From positions 124,001-188,000 of the forward strand of contig JACTVC010000004.1 in the NCBI GenBank assembly GCA_018417955.1: a stretch of DNA of 64,000 nt, written 5' to 3'. Each line of letters begins with the position of its first letter. Positions within the stretch are counted from its first letter, which is position 1. The notes under the pieces were generated by a model. It saw only the letters and a list, made by a program, of their open reading frames with translations, was not told the origin of the DNA and searched no databases. The translations under genes were made by a program, and so were the position numbers. This document shows, piece by piece, positions 42,208 to 53,900 of the stretch. Source of the stretch: Laccaria trichodermophora. Lineage: Eukaryota > Basidiomycota > Agaricomycetes > Agaricales > Hydnangiaceae.

Positions 42208-45200
42208 TCATGAAGCAATCCGTTCAGGGGACCACGTCCCAGCCACAGCTTCAACTTCCTCCCCCATCACGAAGACGACGTCTTCTTCTTCTTCCTCCTC
42301 CTCCTCCTCGACTTCCTCTTCTACTTCTTCATAGCCAGGCTGCGTTTCTGGAGCCCCGTTCGTGGGTCCTTTCCCGTTTCCCTCGGTCACATTCAAAGCT
42401 TCTTCCCCACAAACGTCAGTGGGAGAATCCCGAACGCCATCCCCTTCCCCCGCACTCCGCCGACTCGACCCTTCCTCCTGTCGTCCAGGCTCGCCCTTTA
42501 CAAGCGCGTCCGCCCCTGAAAGCGTCGTCACCGCGTGCTCACCCACCACAAGCTCCTCCGTAAATCCGCCCTCCTGGACCACCACCTGATTCCCAACCGC
42601 ATCCGCCTCTGTATCATCTGAATCCACATCGCTCCTTTTCGCATCCGGCAACACAAAACTCTCCCATCCCCCCATACGTACCCAATCTCCGCCTGGATGC
42701 ACCTGTGCAACGCTGGAAAGCAGGAAAACGTCTCGGACTAGCGTAATGTCCAGCGTCAACTGCCTAACACGGTTGAATGAGGCGAGAAGTTGAATTGGTA
42801 TCCATCCTTTCGAGTCCATCTGTGCAAGGTTTTTGTTAGTTGTGTGATTATCAAGGAGAGGAAAAGGAGGAAAGCAGGGAGAAGAGAAAAAACAAGGGAA
42901 GAAGATTAATGAAAGAGAGAAGGATAAGGGAAAGAAAAAAAAAGTGAGAAAAGGAATAAACAAAAAAACGAAGTAAAACGTGCCCATTGGCGGTGATAAA
43001 GCAGAGAAAAGGAAGAAGGAACGTAGGGAGAAGAGAGAAAAAAAGGAGAGAAGACGAACAGAAAAACGAGGAGAAGGAGGAGAAGGAAGAGGAAAAGAAA
43101 AGGAAGTGAGAAAAAGAACAAAATGTAACAAAAAACAAAGTAAAATGCGCCCGATGTAGGTGATTATGGAGCAGAGAAAAAGAAGTAACACAAGTAGGAG
43201 AGAGAGGAAAATAAGGAGAGAGGACGAACATAGAGATGAAGAGAAGAAACGCGGGGAGAAGAGAAAGAAGACGAAAAGAGAAGAGAAGAGAAGAGGAAAA
43301 GAAAAGACAAAGCAAAAACCCACCCGTTGTCTCAAAAAGAAATCCTGCGCCATATTCTGCGGACTCAAATAATACTCCAACTGTCCAAGGAGGTAATACC
43401 GTGTCGGATCAAGCGGGAACGACAAGAACGACAACGGCACCGGCATCGGCGGGGGCACCATCCCCTGACCATGAACAGGAGGGGGAGGAGTTGGAAACAA
43501 TCCCTGATACGCTGTCGCAGCAGCTTCAAACCCATACCTAGGAGGCGGTGGGAAATACGTCGTTCCAGACGTAGCAGGCGCAATCACCGAAACTTGAAGA
43601 GGCTCGATGGGCTGGAAATGCGGTGGTGGGGAAAGATTGAATGGGGCTTGTTGTGGATATTGTTGGTGGTGTTGGTGGTGATGATGTGGATACCGACCAC
43701 CACGAGAAGAAGAGGAAGAGTTGTACGCTCCTCCTCGTGGGTACACCCCTCCTCCTCCTCGATATGCCCCACGTCCACCTCCTCCTCTCCGCGCACCACG
43801 ATCCGAGTGGGTATACCCCCCTCCTCCACCAGCATAAGACCCCCGTCTCGGTCGTCCACCCGCAGAATGGACAACAGCAACATTATCGTCGTGAGGAACA
43901 ACCAACGATTCCTCACCCTCTGTCCTCTGCATCCCACTCCCACCAAGTTCCAATTCAGCCATCTTGGCTTTGGCAGCCCTAACCAACCTCTCCTGCTCCT
44001 TAACCAGTCTCTCCCGTTCCCCTTCTTCTCCTTCTTGCCCTTCCTCTTGCCCGCCTTCATCCTCGTTCGCCCCACTAACATTCGCCCTCCTAGACCCAAA
44101 CCCAAACCCAAAATCCTTAACCGAAAACGCGTCCAACCCCCCTCCAAGTCCAACAAGTGGGGATACAGACCCCGAGGAGGGTTTACTCTCCACCAATCCG
44201 TTCGTGTTCGTGTTTGTTTTGAGCGAGTTGGTGTCCTCGAGCTGATGATCATCCAACCCCGTCGTCGACGTCAACCCCGTAGTCCCAAATTCCCACTTTC
44301 CCCCACCAGCAACACCATTCAACACACCCCTTCCTCCTTCTGCTGGTTCAGCACCACCAGCACCATGCCTCGTCGGTATCCTCCTAACACCCATCTCATC
44401 AATCGCCAACCCCCCATTCACCGGGAAAGGCACGGGCACAGGAACAGGCATAGAAGGTCCTGGACTCGGACTAGGCGTAACCTCCTGCGCACTCGCAATC
44501 GAACCAAACACCACCGGACCCGGACCACCACCCCTCCTCGTCTTCTTCCCATTCCCAGTTGAAACATCGTATCCATAGACAACGACAGGCGCTGCATGTT
44601 CAGGTGGTTTCCTCCCACTTGCATGTGGCTGAGGCATCGAATACATCCCTTGTGGTGGGTAATTCGGACTATGTTGCCCCGAAGATGGGTTGGGATTGGG
44701 ATGGAACCAATAAGGCTGTGGCATGGGCATCGTGTGTGGCGTAGGCTTCGTCGAAGAGCCAGCTGAAGGATACTCAAACGCAGGCCCAGGGTAATTCGGG
44801 TGCGGGTACGGGTACGGGTACGTCGGTGAGCCCGTTGATGTGTTCCTCGTGATGGTGATAGGGGAGGGTAGGTAAGGCTGTGGTTGATACGGTCTATACG
44901 CGTCATCTTTCGTTGTTGTTATCGTTTTCATACCACCGCCCCCATTCGCATTTGAATTGGTTCCATTGAGAGTCGGTACGGGAGGGACGGAGTGATCCTG
45001 ATCATCAGGCAATCGCCGACCACGAGCAAACAAGTGAGGGCTGGAATGGACGCTCGCAGAGCGGCTGTTCACGCGTGAGTGAGATGTGCTTGCTGGCGTC
45101 GATTGGCGCCCTGATTGGCTCTGGTTCTGGTTCTGAGTTGATCCATTGGCATTGGCGTTGGTGGTGTTTCGTTTGTTGTTACTCCGTGAATTGGAGCGAG

Positions 45201-45703
45201 AAGATTTTGCTGATTTTACTCGGAGTGCGTCTGCAGCTGCTTGGAGCTCTTCTGGGGGTATAGGAACCCATTTCGCTGTTGAAGTTATTAGGAGAGAATG
45301 ATCGATTGGAAAGCGAAAGAAACGTACTTTTCCTCGGGGTATGTGACACGTTTTCCTTCTCCCTTTCCTGTTGTTCATCCGTCGTCGTGCCACTCGCAGA
45401 TTCGAGAACCTTGCCGACCTCTGGCCAGCTATTTGTATCGACGTCGTTGTCGCGTGATGGAACGGTCTTTTGTGGGTGTTGCTGAGGATGAGGATGGGTT
45501 GCAGCTGCCGCAGCAGCAGCCGCCATCTTCTCTTTCCTTTGACTCCAAAAGTTCACGATGGTTGTGTCCTTTTGAGCTGCGACGATGGAGAGAGCTTTGA
45601 CTGCCAGAGTGGGTGAAGTGGGTGGACTGTCGTCGCCATGATTTGACTTGTTCTGAGCGTTCTTTGCGCGCTGAGCGTATGAGAGTGGCTGCGTGTGCAG
45701 CAT
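42208..45703 (-). CDS. La-motif (LARP1/Sro9-like) RNA-binding protein
   Basis: Exon 1 begins MLHTQPLSYAQRAKNAQNKS and ends in HTPRK. After a short intron (about 45,280-45,326) a long low-complexity exon follows: Asn/Ser-rich, then Pro/Tyr-rich, then Gly/Arg-rich (RRGGGGRGAYRGGGG). The La motif is split by a 504-nt intron: YYLLGQLEYYLSPQNMAQDF with FLRQR, then MDSKGWIPIQLLASFNRV and RQLTLDITLVRDVF. This is the winged-helix fold of LARP1/Sro9 proteins that bind mRNA and poly(A) or 5'TOP sequences. A long acidic C-terminus (EEVEEEVEEEEEEEEE) ends at 42208. No RRM was seen, as in Sro9/LARP1. A cytoplasmic role in translation or mRNA stability is inferred from the family. Confidence 0.88.
42820..43323 (-). 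repeat. 504-nt purine-strand-biased intron with internal tandem repeats
   Basis: On the plus strand this stretch is almost all A and G. It contains diverged tandem units of roughly 170 bp marked by AACGAAGTAAAACGTGCCC (about 42,968) and AACAAAGTAAAATGCGCCC (about 43,133). Intron ends on the minus strand are GTGGGT and TTGCACAG. The length is a multiple of three and the minus-strand frame is open throughout, reading as Phe/Leu/Ser-rich hydrophobic sequence. It is about eight to ten times longer than the other introns in the window. Confidence 0.75.
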
Positions 45704-45742
45704 TTGTTGAGAAGATGATGATTTCTGTTTCTATTTTACATT

Positions 45743-46495
45743 TTACGCTTCATGCCCCTCCTTTCCCACGCTTTCCTTAAATAATTTCCTCCTCGTCTCC
45801 TCCAATGCAATTCCCAATAAATTTAAACCCCACCGTTCACGCTGATTCAACGCGTTCTTCTCGCCAAAGCCAATGCCCCATATCCGATCTCTAGGACTCG
45901 CTTCTACAATCTTCTTATCCCCCGTATCCATCAATTTCTCAAGCAACTCGGCGTTTTGCTCGAATTTGTGCATGTTCCCTTGTAGCACAATGTCCTGTCG
46001 CGCATCGACCCACTTAACCTCGTCGAACCCGCTCACTTGTCGACCTAGCGTTTTGACGTGCGCCATATCATTCGACGATACCCCCTCTACACCCAAAATC
46101 TCACGCGCCTTGCCGTAGTCGCCAAACAGCAACGCTTTCTGCACCATCATCCAGTGCTCGGCAGAGGCAAACGTGACCTCTTCCTCCTCGCCTTCTTCAA
46201 GCTTCACTTTTACGGTAAAGGATGATGGGTACCATTGCGATGCCCAACCGCTGTCATTCCCATCAACATCCCTCCCCACACAGAACATATCGCACTCACT
46301 ATGTTTCGTTGGTCTTCCAGAAGAACACATAGTCGTCGCGGTCCAACATTTGGCGGTTCGCTGCTTTTCATTGTTCTTCATATTCTCCCCTTCTTTTTGT
46401 ACGTGCCCCGAGGCAGTGCACGAAGAGTCATCGATGGTCGTCGTGACTCCACCGGTCAGATTACAAGTCACCGTATCTATGCGACAGGCTGTCAT
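45743..46495 (-). CDS. NADAR/YbiA-like (DUF1768) domain protein
   Basis: This is a single-exon gene of 250 residues starting MTACRIDTVTCNLTGG. The C-terminal 165 residues match the NADAR domain (PF08719): ASQWYPSSFTV, FASAEHWMMVQKALLFGD, ILGVEG, KTLGRQVSGFDEVKWVDARQ, DIVLQGNMHKFEQNAELLEK, LMDTGDKKIVEASPRDRIWG and WGLNLLGIALEE. The Glu of the AEHWM motif and the ASPRDRIWG strand are present. Known NADAR enzymes are N-glycosidases: YbiA acts on early riboflavin intermediates, and others remove ADP-ribose from guanine. The N-terminal about 75 residues are Cys-rich (eight Cys) and of no known family. It is close to and codirectional with the La-motif gene, whose start lies 40 bp downstream. Confidence 0.9.
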   Translation of the reverse strand: MTACRIDTVTCNLTGGVTTTIDDSSCTASGHVQKEGENMKNNEKQRTAKCWTATTMCSSGRPTKHSECDMFCVGRDVDGNDSGWASQWYPSSFTVKVKLEEGEEEEVTFASAEHWMMVQKALLFGDYGKAREILGVEGVSSNDMAHVKTLGRQVSGFDEVKWVDARQDIVLQGNMHKFEQNAELLEKLMDTGDKKIVEASPRDRIWGIGFGEKNALNQRERWGLNLLGIALEETRRKLFKESVGKEGHEA

Positions 46496-47445
46496 TGCGG
46501 ATCAATTATTTGCTCGATAAAATCCGACAGACGACTACCCTTCCTCAAGTAGGCTATGACTGAGAAGACTCAGCGCGCATATCATAGGCCGTTGGACGAC
46601 AGGAATATGCAAGTAGCAGCAGTACGTATCTATCCAGATTCGTTCAACTCCTTTACGGTTCATAACCCTCTCTCTCCGGCAGTTTCTTCGAGTCCTGCAA
46701 ATGACCCACCACCGTAGTCCTATTTCGCTGTCGCCGCGTCAACGACCCTTTAAGTGAACCAAGAGATCGACGACAGACGGGGAGGGAGTTCGGTAATTGT
46801 CGTTGAAGATTACGGGATGTGCCCTCTTCCCTCAACTTCCAGCAAAATGTCTCTTCCATTTCCTCTACGTCAATCCAACCTATGACCAACCTCAATCTCG
46901 GAGTATCATGAAAATTCCTTATCTTGACTCGACTTGTGGCCTCGAAAAGTCGGGCCTACATTACATCGGATATGTATTTGGATTGCGTCGTGACCCGCCG
47001 GTCGGCTTACAAGTTCACCTTAGGCGAGCGAACCACAAGCAATCCTGCAAAATGACTCTTGCTTTACGTAGCACTCGAGTTGACAATGACACTTTTCCAT
47101 TGGATACGCGTCTTGAGCTTGAGTACCAGAGCCCCTTCTTCATGCTTCGAGGTTATCAGCTACCGTGATTCGAGGCCTCTACAAAGAAAAAATGGTGTCC
47201 TTAGGAGTGTCTTCCGTTTCCTTTTCGGTGGTCGTCAATCCAACTCGGTTCCCACCAGGTTCAAAAACTTCTCATCTTGACTCGACTCGTGGCCTCGAGG
47301 ACTCAACGTAGTATGTATATATTGAAGATTCCATTTGAGAATAAAGCTGTATGAACGGCGAGGCCAGAAGTGAACGATGGTACTGTGAACTACCCTATTG
47401 CATGCCGCCGACCACAGGTGCATTGGACGCGACGGTCATTCACGG
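46496..47445. other. Intergenic with short duplicated motif
   Basis: No gene was recognised. A segment around CTTGACTCGACTTGTGGCC (about 46,922) is repeated with small changes near 47,276 (CTTGACTCGACTCGTGGCC), with local similarity on either side. It may be a remnant of a small local duplication. Confidence 0.4.
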
Positions 47446-49508
47446 TTAATCTGCCTCCTGCGCCTCCTCGGGCGGCTCTATAGTCCAGCGGTCGATGCGG
47501 CAGCATGCCAGCCTTGTGGTAGTTGGCTTATCCAGTTTATCCACTAACCGGCGTCGATCAGACAAACAACATAGGGTGTTTAAGCCGTTGCATAAATGCT
47601 CACTCTCACGCATCGCGTCTGGCCAAGCCATTGCCTTGATTTTTTCCTTCATCTGCTTTGGGGTAAGGTCCACATAGTCAGGGTGACTGAGCAGACACGC
47701 GATGATTCCAGCGACGTGGGGAGCCGCCTGATGTAGATTGGTAGAGTTAGTGGCCCTTTTTTTTTTAATCAATGGCATGACTCACAAAGGAAGTACCACT
47801 GTTTATCTCCCAAGATTCATCATGCGTGTTCGTTGCATAAGGGACAAATGCTCCAGGAGCGAACAAGTCAACAGTGGGGCCATATGCCGACCCCCGTTTT
47901 GCATAAACCCATCTTTTGTCTTGTCGTGTAGATGCACCAACCCTGATGATGCTGTCGATATAGACTTTGTCATTCTCAGCTAACCCAGCCCATTCCAACT
48001 CGTCCATATTTTCGTTATCATTTCCCGCAGCCTCCTAATCGTAATAAATAAGTTATTGTCAGGAAAGCGCAAGCGAAATGCAGGTATACCACCACATGGA
48101 CTCCTTTTTTTATAAGCTAAAATTCGGAAGAAATGGCGTGATAATAAAGATCGCTGCTCGCAGAGAAGACCCGGAAGCTTACCGTGACCAGGGCATGAGT
48201 CATTTCGTCATCGCGAATGAATTGATTCGATATATTCAACACGGTAGGGCCCCGGAGTGTAAAGTCGTCTATTTGTGCCAAACTAAAGGAGAGACGCTCA
48301 GTTGGGAAATGATAACCATGAGATGGTTCTTAAGATGCACAAATTGTCAATGCTGGGAAATTCATGCGACTCCAGGGGTTTAAAGGCCACCATCATTTTT
48401 TCCAGACTAAAGGTGAGTCTCAGCCTGGAAATGGTAACCACGAGATGGTTCACAAGACGCACAGATCTTTACTGAGGGGTTTCATCAATCGTATAACAAT
48501 TCTCTGGAGTATTTTGGGAGACGATACTTACCCAAATACGTAGCCAATCCCGACGACTGTAGCTTCCTGTCAAGTTTCAATATTTATTCACTAACTTACG
48601 ACTTTTTTCGAAAAAAAAAATCATTTTTACGTACGGGTGCGACACCATAAGTCAAGCCTGCAGCTATTGACCTACAGTTCAAACAAATAGTGTCATGTCG
48701 CTTCAAAAGATGAGAAATTGAATACATACGCCACGGCGGTTCCATGGTCTTCATCTCCCTTAAAGTCCCTGCCACATGATTAGTTGACAACACGTAGTCT
48801 CGGTGTCGAACAGGGACAACTGACTCCGATTCCTCAATACGCGGAGTTTCATCATCACGCTTGTATATATCCTTCTTTCCTGCCTTCAATAAATCCTCCC
48901 ATCCTTCCTTGAATTCATGACAGCGCATGATGAATGTTTTCAACGGTAAGAATTGTTCTAAACCATACCTTCTTTGCTATTTTGCCTGCCATGAACATGG
49001 CATCAGCTGCGTAAAGTTCAATGTTCGTCGCGCCGAGTCAGACTTACCATCCTCATAAATGACTCGCGATATCTGAGTCGTTCTCATCAGTCATACTAAT
49101 CACACTGTGGCTGGACACATTGAAACATACGTACCCTTTTAAATTGAAACTGGCCACGCGTGAATGATAGTTAGCGTCAGTGGCATTTAGCGGCAACTAA
49201 ATCATACATGGTCCGATCGAATGACTGGGTTAAACGCATCAGCTCCATGAAGTTCTGTGTTTGTCGAGGCAGACCTACGGTCATCTAACAGGGGCCGCAG
49301 TAAGTGCTTGTTCGCAACCAGACGAATAGAAAACTGGAGCACATACCGAGTATGTAAATGGTAACATTTTGTCCGCATGCGTCGGTATAAGTCTGAAATT
49401 GAAACCTGGCAGGGACGGGACCATCCGAGTGTAGCCTCTCGATACCCCACGGTTTCTTGAAGCTACAGCGACAGACGGATGTGTTATCGTATCGAAAGAT
49501 GACGACAA
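47446..49508 (-). pseudogene. Subtilisin-like (S8) serine protease, N-terminally incomplete
   Basis: Exons on the minus strand give FKKPWGIERLH near 49,450, then YTDACGQNVTIYIL joined over an intron to DDRRSASTNTELHGA (catalytic Asp region, where VIDTGI is expected). EDHGTAVASIAAGLTYGVAP carries the catalytic His. AAGNDNENMD carries the oxyanion Asn. FAPGAFVPYATNTHDESWEI and NSGTSF...APHVAGIIACLLSHPDY carry the catalytic Ser. The end is a Cys-rich tail, EEAQEAD. No signal peptide, propeptide or start codon could be placed before FKKPWG, and the region 48,760-49,150 does not resolve into the expected exons. I treat it as a truncated gene or decaying copy, although an upstream exon could have been missed. 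Confidence 0.6.
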
Positions 49509-50413
49509 GGGGGTGCCGGCATCGGAAAAAAAGACCCGGGGTCGATTTTTTTGTTAAGGCAACTTGAGGTGGACTAACTAACTAACGTAATCAGGCACGT
49601 GTCTAAATATAGTAATATGACATCATTTGCGTGAGCACTTCCCCCCGTGTCCTCTCCCGGAAGCCACACAAGTCACACAGGCCCAATTCCTGGGCACTTG
49701 CACAAGTTCCACGTGTTTTAGATCATATAACGTGAGTCGGAAAATCACTGAGTTCTCATAATACAATGATAGTACTTACCCAGTGTGTCTCGCAAGCTTG
49801 TTTGCATTTGAGGATACACGGCTACCACAATCTGGACAGGTTGCAAAGCCCTCTGCATCAAGCACAGCATCAATTTTCCCTGTTATACATAAAATGTTTG
49901 AAACATACTGTAGATTTTTGGATATTGTTCATGTCATCAGTCAATGGTCAAGTAGTTTGCTGGGTGTGTAGATTTCAATGTAATTTGATATGACAAATAT
50001 GGCAGGAAATTAATGAATATCTTAATATCACCCATTTTCTGGTGTTTTATGGCCTCTATTGGAGCTGTATTCCTCCCAGTACATTCTGTAGTTACTATAT
50101 TATGCTACAAGGTACTCAATTCAATGATACAAGGCCCTCTGCCCAAGGTGTCCTTTTTTTTTTTTCACAGCCTGCAGCTGGACTAACTAACCAGGTCCCA
50201 GTACAGGATTCCCGGGCTGGCACCCCCTTGGATGACGAATTCGGATCTCACTAACTGATGGGTTTTTTTATTTGCTTTGAAGCTGTTCGTGATATGCGTC
50301 AATTGTCGGAAATAGGCAAGAAATATACGAAAAGAACGGCACCTTGTCATCGAGGGGATTTTGGATCAGAGGGCAATCGTTGGGGTGTTACTCAGGTTGG
50401 ACTCGTCACCTAC
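49509..50413. other. Intergenic, AT-richer transition zone
   Basis: No gene was found. The composition begins to shift toward A/T here and stays so up to about 57 kb. A GGACTAACTAAC motif at about 49,573 recurs at 50,173. Confidence 0.35.
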
Positions 50414-50776
50414 GTCGTGCTTCCTTTTATCGTTTGTTATCGATCCTTACACACGCGAGACTTTACCCGTGGGGCATCTCACCTTTGGCACACCTGCTGA
50501 CGTCTCAACCATATCGATGCTATCGATATTCCGTATCGGCACGAGTCTGGCAAGGCTTGCAGCTCGCTTCGCCATCCGAGTTGTGCAGCTCGTACTTCCT
50601 TTTATCGTTCGTTATTTCAACTTATCGATCCTTACACACGCGAGACTTTACCCGTAGGGAATCCCACCACAGGCTAGTCCACCTGCTAACGTCCCAACCA
50701 AAGCACTCATATCGATACCATCGATATTCCGTATCCGCACTCTGGCAAGGCTTGCTTTGCCGTCTGAGTTTTGTGG
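50414..50776. repeat. Diverged tandem duplication of about 180 bp
   Basis: Copy 1 starts at GTCGTGCTTCCTTTTATCG (50,414) and copy 2 at CTCGTACTTCCTTTTATCG (50,589). Both continue with ATCGATCCTTACACACGCGA, then an ATCGATATTCCGTATC block and TCTGGCAAGGCTTGC. The pair lies directly upstream of the GTPase gene and could affect its promoter. Confidence 0.7.
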
Positions 50777-50961
50777 CAGGTGTACATTAAGGTGTACATT
50801 ATAAGGTTTCACAGCTTCCGCACCTCAGGCCTCAGGCCTCAACCCTAGAGCCAACATTTCCTGGGTGGGAAAAGCTTATGTAAATAAGTTCGTTGCAGCC
50901 CACTCAGCGCTTATCGAGCTCGTTCTTCACCACTTTCACCATCTCAGCATCCCGGCGACAA

Positions 50962-53900
50962 ATGTCTCTTTCCAATACCGAATTCCAAGGAGCAGAGGAT
51001 ATTGAAAGACAACAGAGACGAGCACGAAATGTTCTAAGATTCACGGCGCGTTTTCGTGTCCTCATCATTGGCCGTGCCAATGCTGGAAAGACAACCATCC
51101 TCCAGCGAGTTTGCAATACAACAGAACAGCCGAAAATTTTCAATTGGGAGGGTCATGAGGTATTGCACGTTCTACACATCATTATCTATCATTATTGATG
51201 TGGATAGATTGCTTTGTCCGAGCTCAATCCAACTGCACAGGTAATGTGGATCTACAGTCCCTGTTACTTTTTACTGAAAATGTGGCAGAGAGGGGAGCGT
51301 GACATTGAGAATGAAATGATATTTGAGAGTAATGCAGCATTTGTCTTTCATGACTCACGTGGCTTTGAAGCAGGCAGAACATCTGAGCTGGATAAAGTTA
51401 AGGACTTTGTGCAAAAATGTACAACCAGCAAACAACTCAGTGATCTTCTGCATGTAATTTGGTAAGTGACTCAGTAGTAACATTGAAGTGCATCTGAATA
51501 CATCCTGTATAGGTACTGCATCCCAATCAATGATGAAGCCAGACCAATTACAAGGGCAGAGTTGAATTTCTTTGCTGAGTGTGGGACTGGTAGAGGTGTG
51601 TAGACTATCTATAATCTCTTGAATGTAATCTTTTCTTTTTGTGCACAGTTCCTGTTATTGTCTTGTTTACAAAAGCAGACATGCTTGATGCCCAAACCAT
51701 AGAACATCTGGTCAATGCTGGAATGAATATTGAAGATGCTGCAATGAAAGCTCCAGAGGAATCAGTTGCTAGGTTTCAAGAGAATTTTGGTCAGCAACTC
51801 TATAAGAAGAAGTATCCCCCAAAGGGACATGTGTATTTTCGAGGTGGAATAAATTCATTTATTCATAGTCTACAAATTAATTGCATTTAACAGACATGCA
51901 AAATCCCACAAGTGACTGCAGTGAACTGCTGAGGACAACAGCAGCCACTCTCACGGATGATACAATCTTACAGCTGTTTCTTACAGTGCAGAAAAACAAT
52001 GTGTCTCTGTCAATTGAATATGCAATTATGAGGTATTTGCTTCATGTGTAATTATATAAAGCTAAATTGCTGATTATCCAGAATGATAGATTTAAATTTC
52101 CAGCTTGGAAATTGTTTGAAAGGAGGGGAGAGTGGAGGGACATGGTTGAGAATATATTGCATTATTTTCCACAGATTGTATGTGAAATTTGACTATCTGG
52201 CTTTAGACTGAAATAATATATTTCAACAGAAGGTAAGCCAACATCCAGCTGGTCTCAACTAGATGCTAACAAGAATGTGCTTTGGTTATAAACAGAATGT
52301 CAGTTGATATTTTACTGAGGCTTATCCTTTGATGTTTTCTAATTTCTCTGTGTTTTGAACAGAATGTAAGTCAGCATCTGGCTGACCCACAAGCAGATGC
52401 TCCAGGTTTTGCACAGAATGTAAGTCAGCATCTGGCTTGCCCTTTCTGCCTGTTGCTGACAAGAGCATTTTGCACAGAATGTAAGTCAGGATCTGGTTGG
52501 CCCTTCCTGCCTGTTGCTGACAAGACCATGTCCTGGGTTTTGAACAGTATGTAAGTCAACATCTGGCTGGCCCTTCCTGCTTGTTGCTGACAAGACCATG
52601 CTCTTGGCTCTTAACAGTATGTAAGTCAGCATCTGCTGGCCTTTGCTGTTTGTTGCTGACAACAGCATGCTCTGGGTTTTGAACAGATTGTAAGTCAGCA
52701 TCTGGCTGGCTCTTTCTGCTTGTTGCTGATAACAGTGGTCTGGGCTTTCAACAGTATGTAAGTCAGCATCTGGCTGGCCCTTCTTGTTTGTTGCTCATGA
52801 GAGCATGCTCTGGGCTTTTAACAGCTTGTAAGTCAGCATCTGGATGGCTCTTCCTGCTTGTTGCTGACAAGACCATGCTCTGGGTTTTGAACAGGCGGCA
52901 AGTCAGCATCTGGCTGGCCCTTCCTGCTTGTTGCTGACAAGGGCATGCTCTGGAATTTGAACAGGATGTAAGTCAACATCTGGCTGTCCCTTGCTGCTTG
53001 TTGCTAACAATGGCATGCTCTGGGTTTCAAACAGACGGCAAGTCAGCATCTGGCTGGCCCTTCCTCCTTGTTGCTGACAAGAATGTGCTTTTGAACAGGA
53101 TGTAAGTCAGCATCTGGCTGGCCCTTCTTGTTTGTTGCTGACAAGAGCATGCTCTGGGTTTTGAACAGAATGTTAGTTAGCATCTGGCTGGCCTTTGCTA
53201 TTTGTTGCTGACAATAGCATGCTCTGGGTTTTGAATAGTTTGTAAGTTAGCATCTGGCTGGCCCTTCCTGCTTGTTGCTGACAACAGTGTGCTCTGGGTT
53301 TTGAACAGATTGTAAGTCACCACCTGGCTGTCCCTTCCTGCTTGTTGCTGACAAAAGCATGCTCTGGGTTTTGAATAGTTGGTAAGTCAGCATCTGGCTG
53401 GCCCTTTCTGCTTGTTGCTGAGAAGAACATGCTCTGGATTTTGAACAGGATGTAAGTCAGCATCTGCTGGCCCTACCTGCTTGTTGCTAACAAGAACATG
53501 CTTTGGGTCTTGAACAGAATGTAAGTTGGCATCTGGTTCCTGCCCATTGTTCATAAGAGCATGGCTTGTATTTTAAATAGCAAGTATGTCTCAGCCTTCT
53601 TCATATTTCATTTTACTAAGAATAGTGAGATTGTGAGTCCAGTTACAGTATTTTTCGCAAAATATTTATACCGCTGTGCTTCTTCAAATAGGCTGTAAGT
53701 TTTTTTGTTTTTTGTTTTTTTGATTTCCCATTTATTTTGCATTTACTCCATTTCTAGGTGGAGGATGTCCTTAGTGACACAGACTGGCCTTTCGTAAATC
53801 TTCACTCCACAAATGCCATTCAGTATTCTGACCATAGCATGTTTCTACTTAGATTGGCCATACTAGAACCTTTGAGGACAATGCCTTTCTATGTGTTGGT

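Noticed and set aside
42825..43325. Long open frame encoding Phe/Leu/Ser-rich hydrophobic protein
   Set aside because: It is the intron of the La-motif gene read through. The purine-strand repeat lacks stops because of its composition, and the La motif joins perfectly across it. Kept as an intron finding, not as a gene.
43327..44562. Large plus-strand open frame opposite the La-motif gene
   Set aside because: It is Arg/Pro/Ser-rich nonsense opposite low-complexity coding sequence, without any domain. It is an antisense shadow.
52178..53757. Ordinary minisatellite with no relation to splicing
   Set aside because: Not fully excluded, but the three-base spacing and splice-like ends are kept in units that have changed length, and GC replaces GT only in the one minor donor form known to splice. 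That is hard to explain by repeat drift alone.
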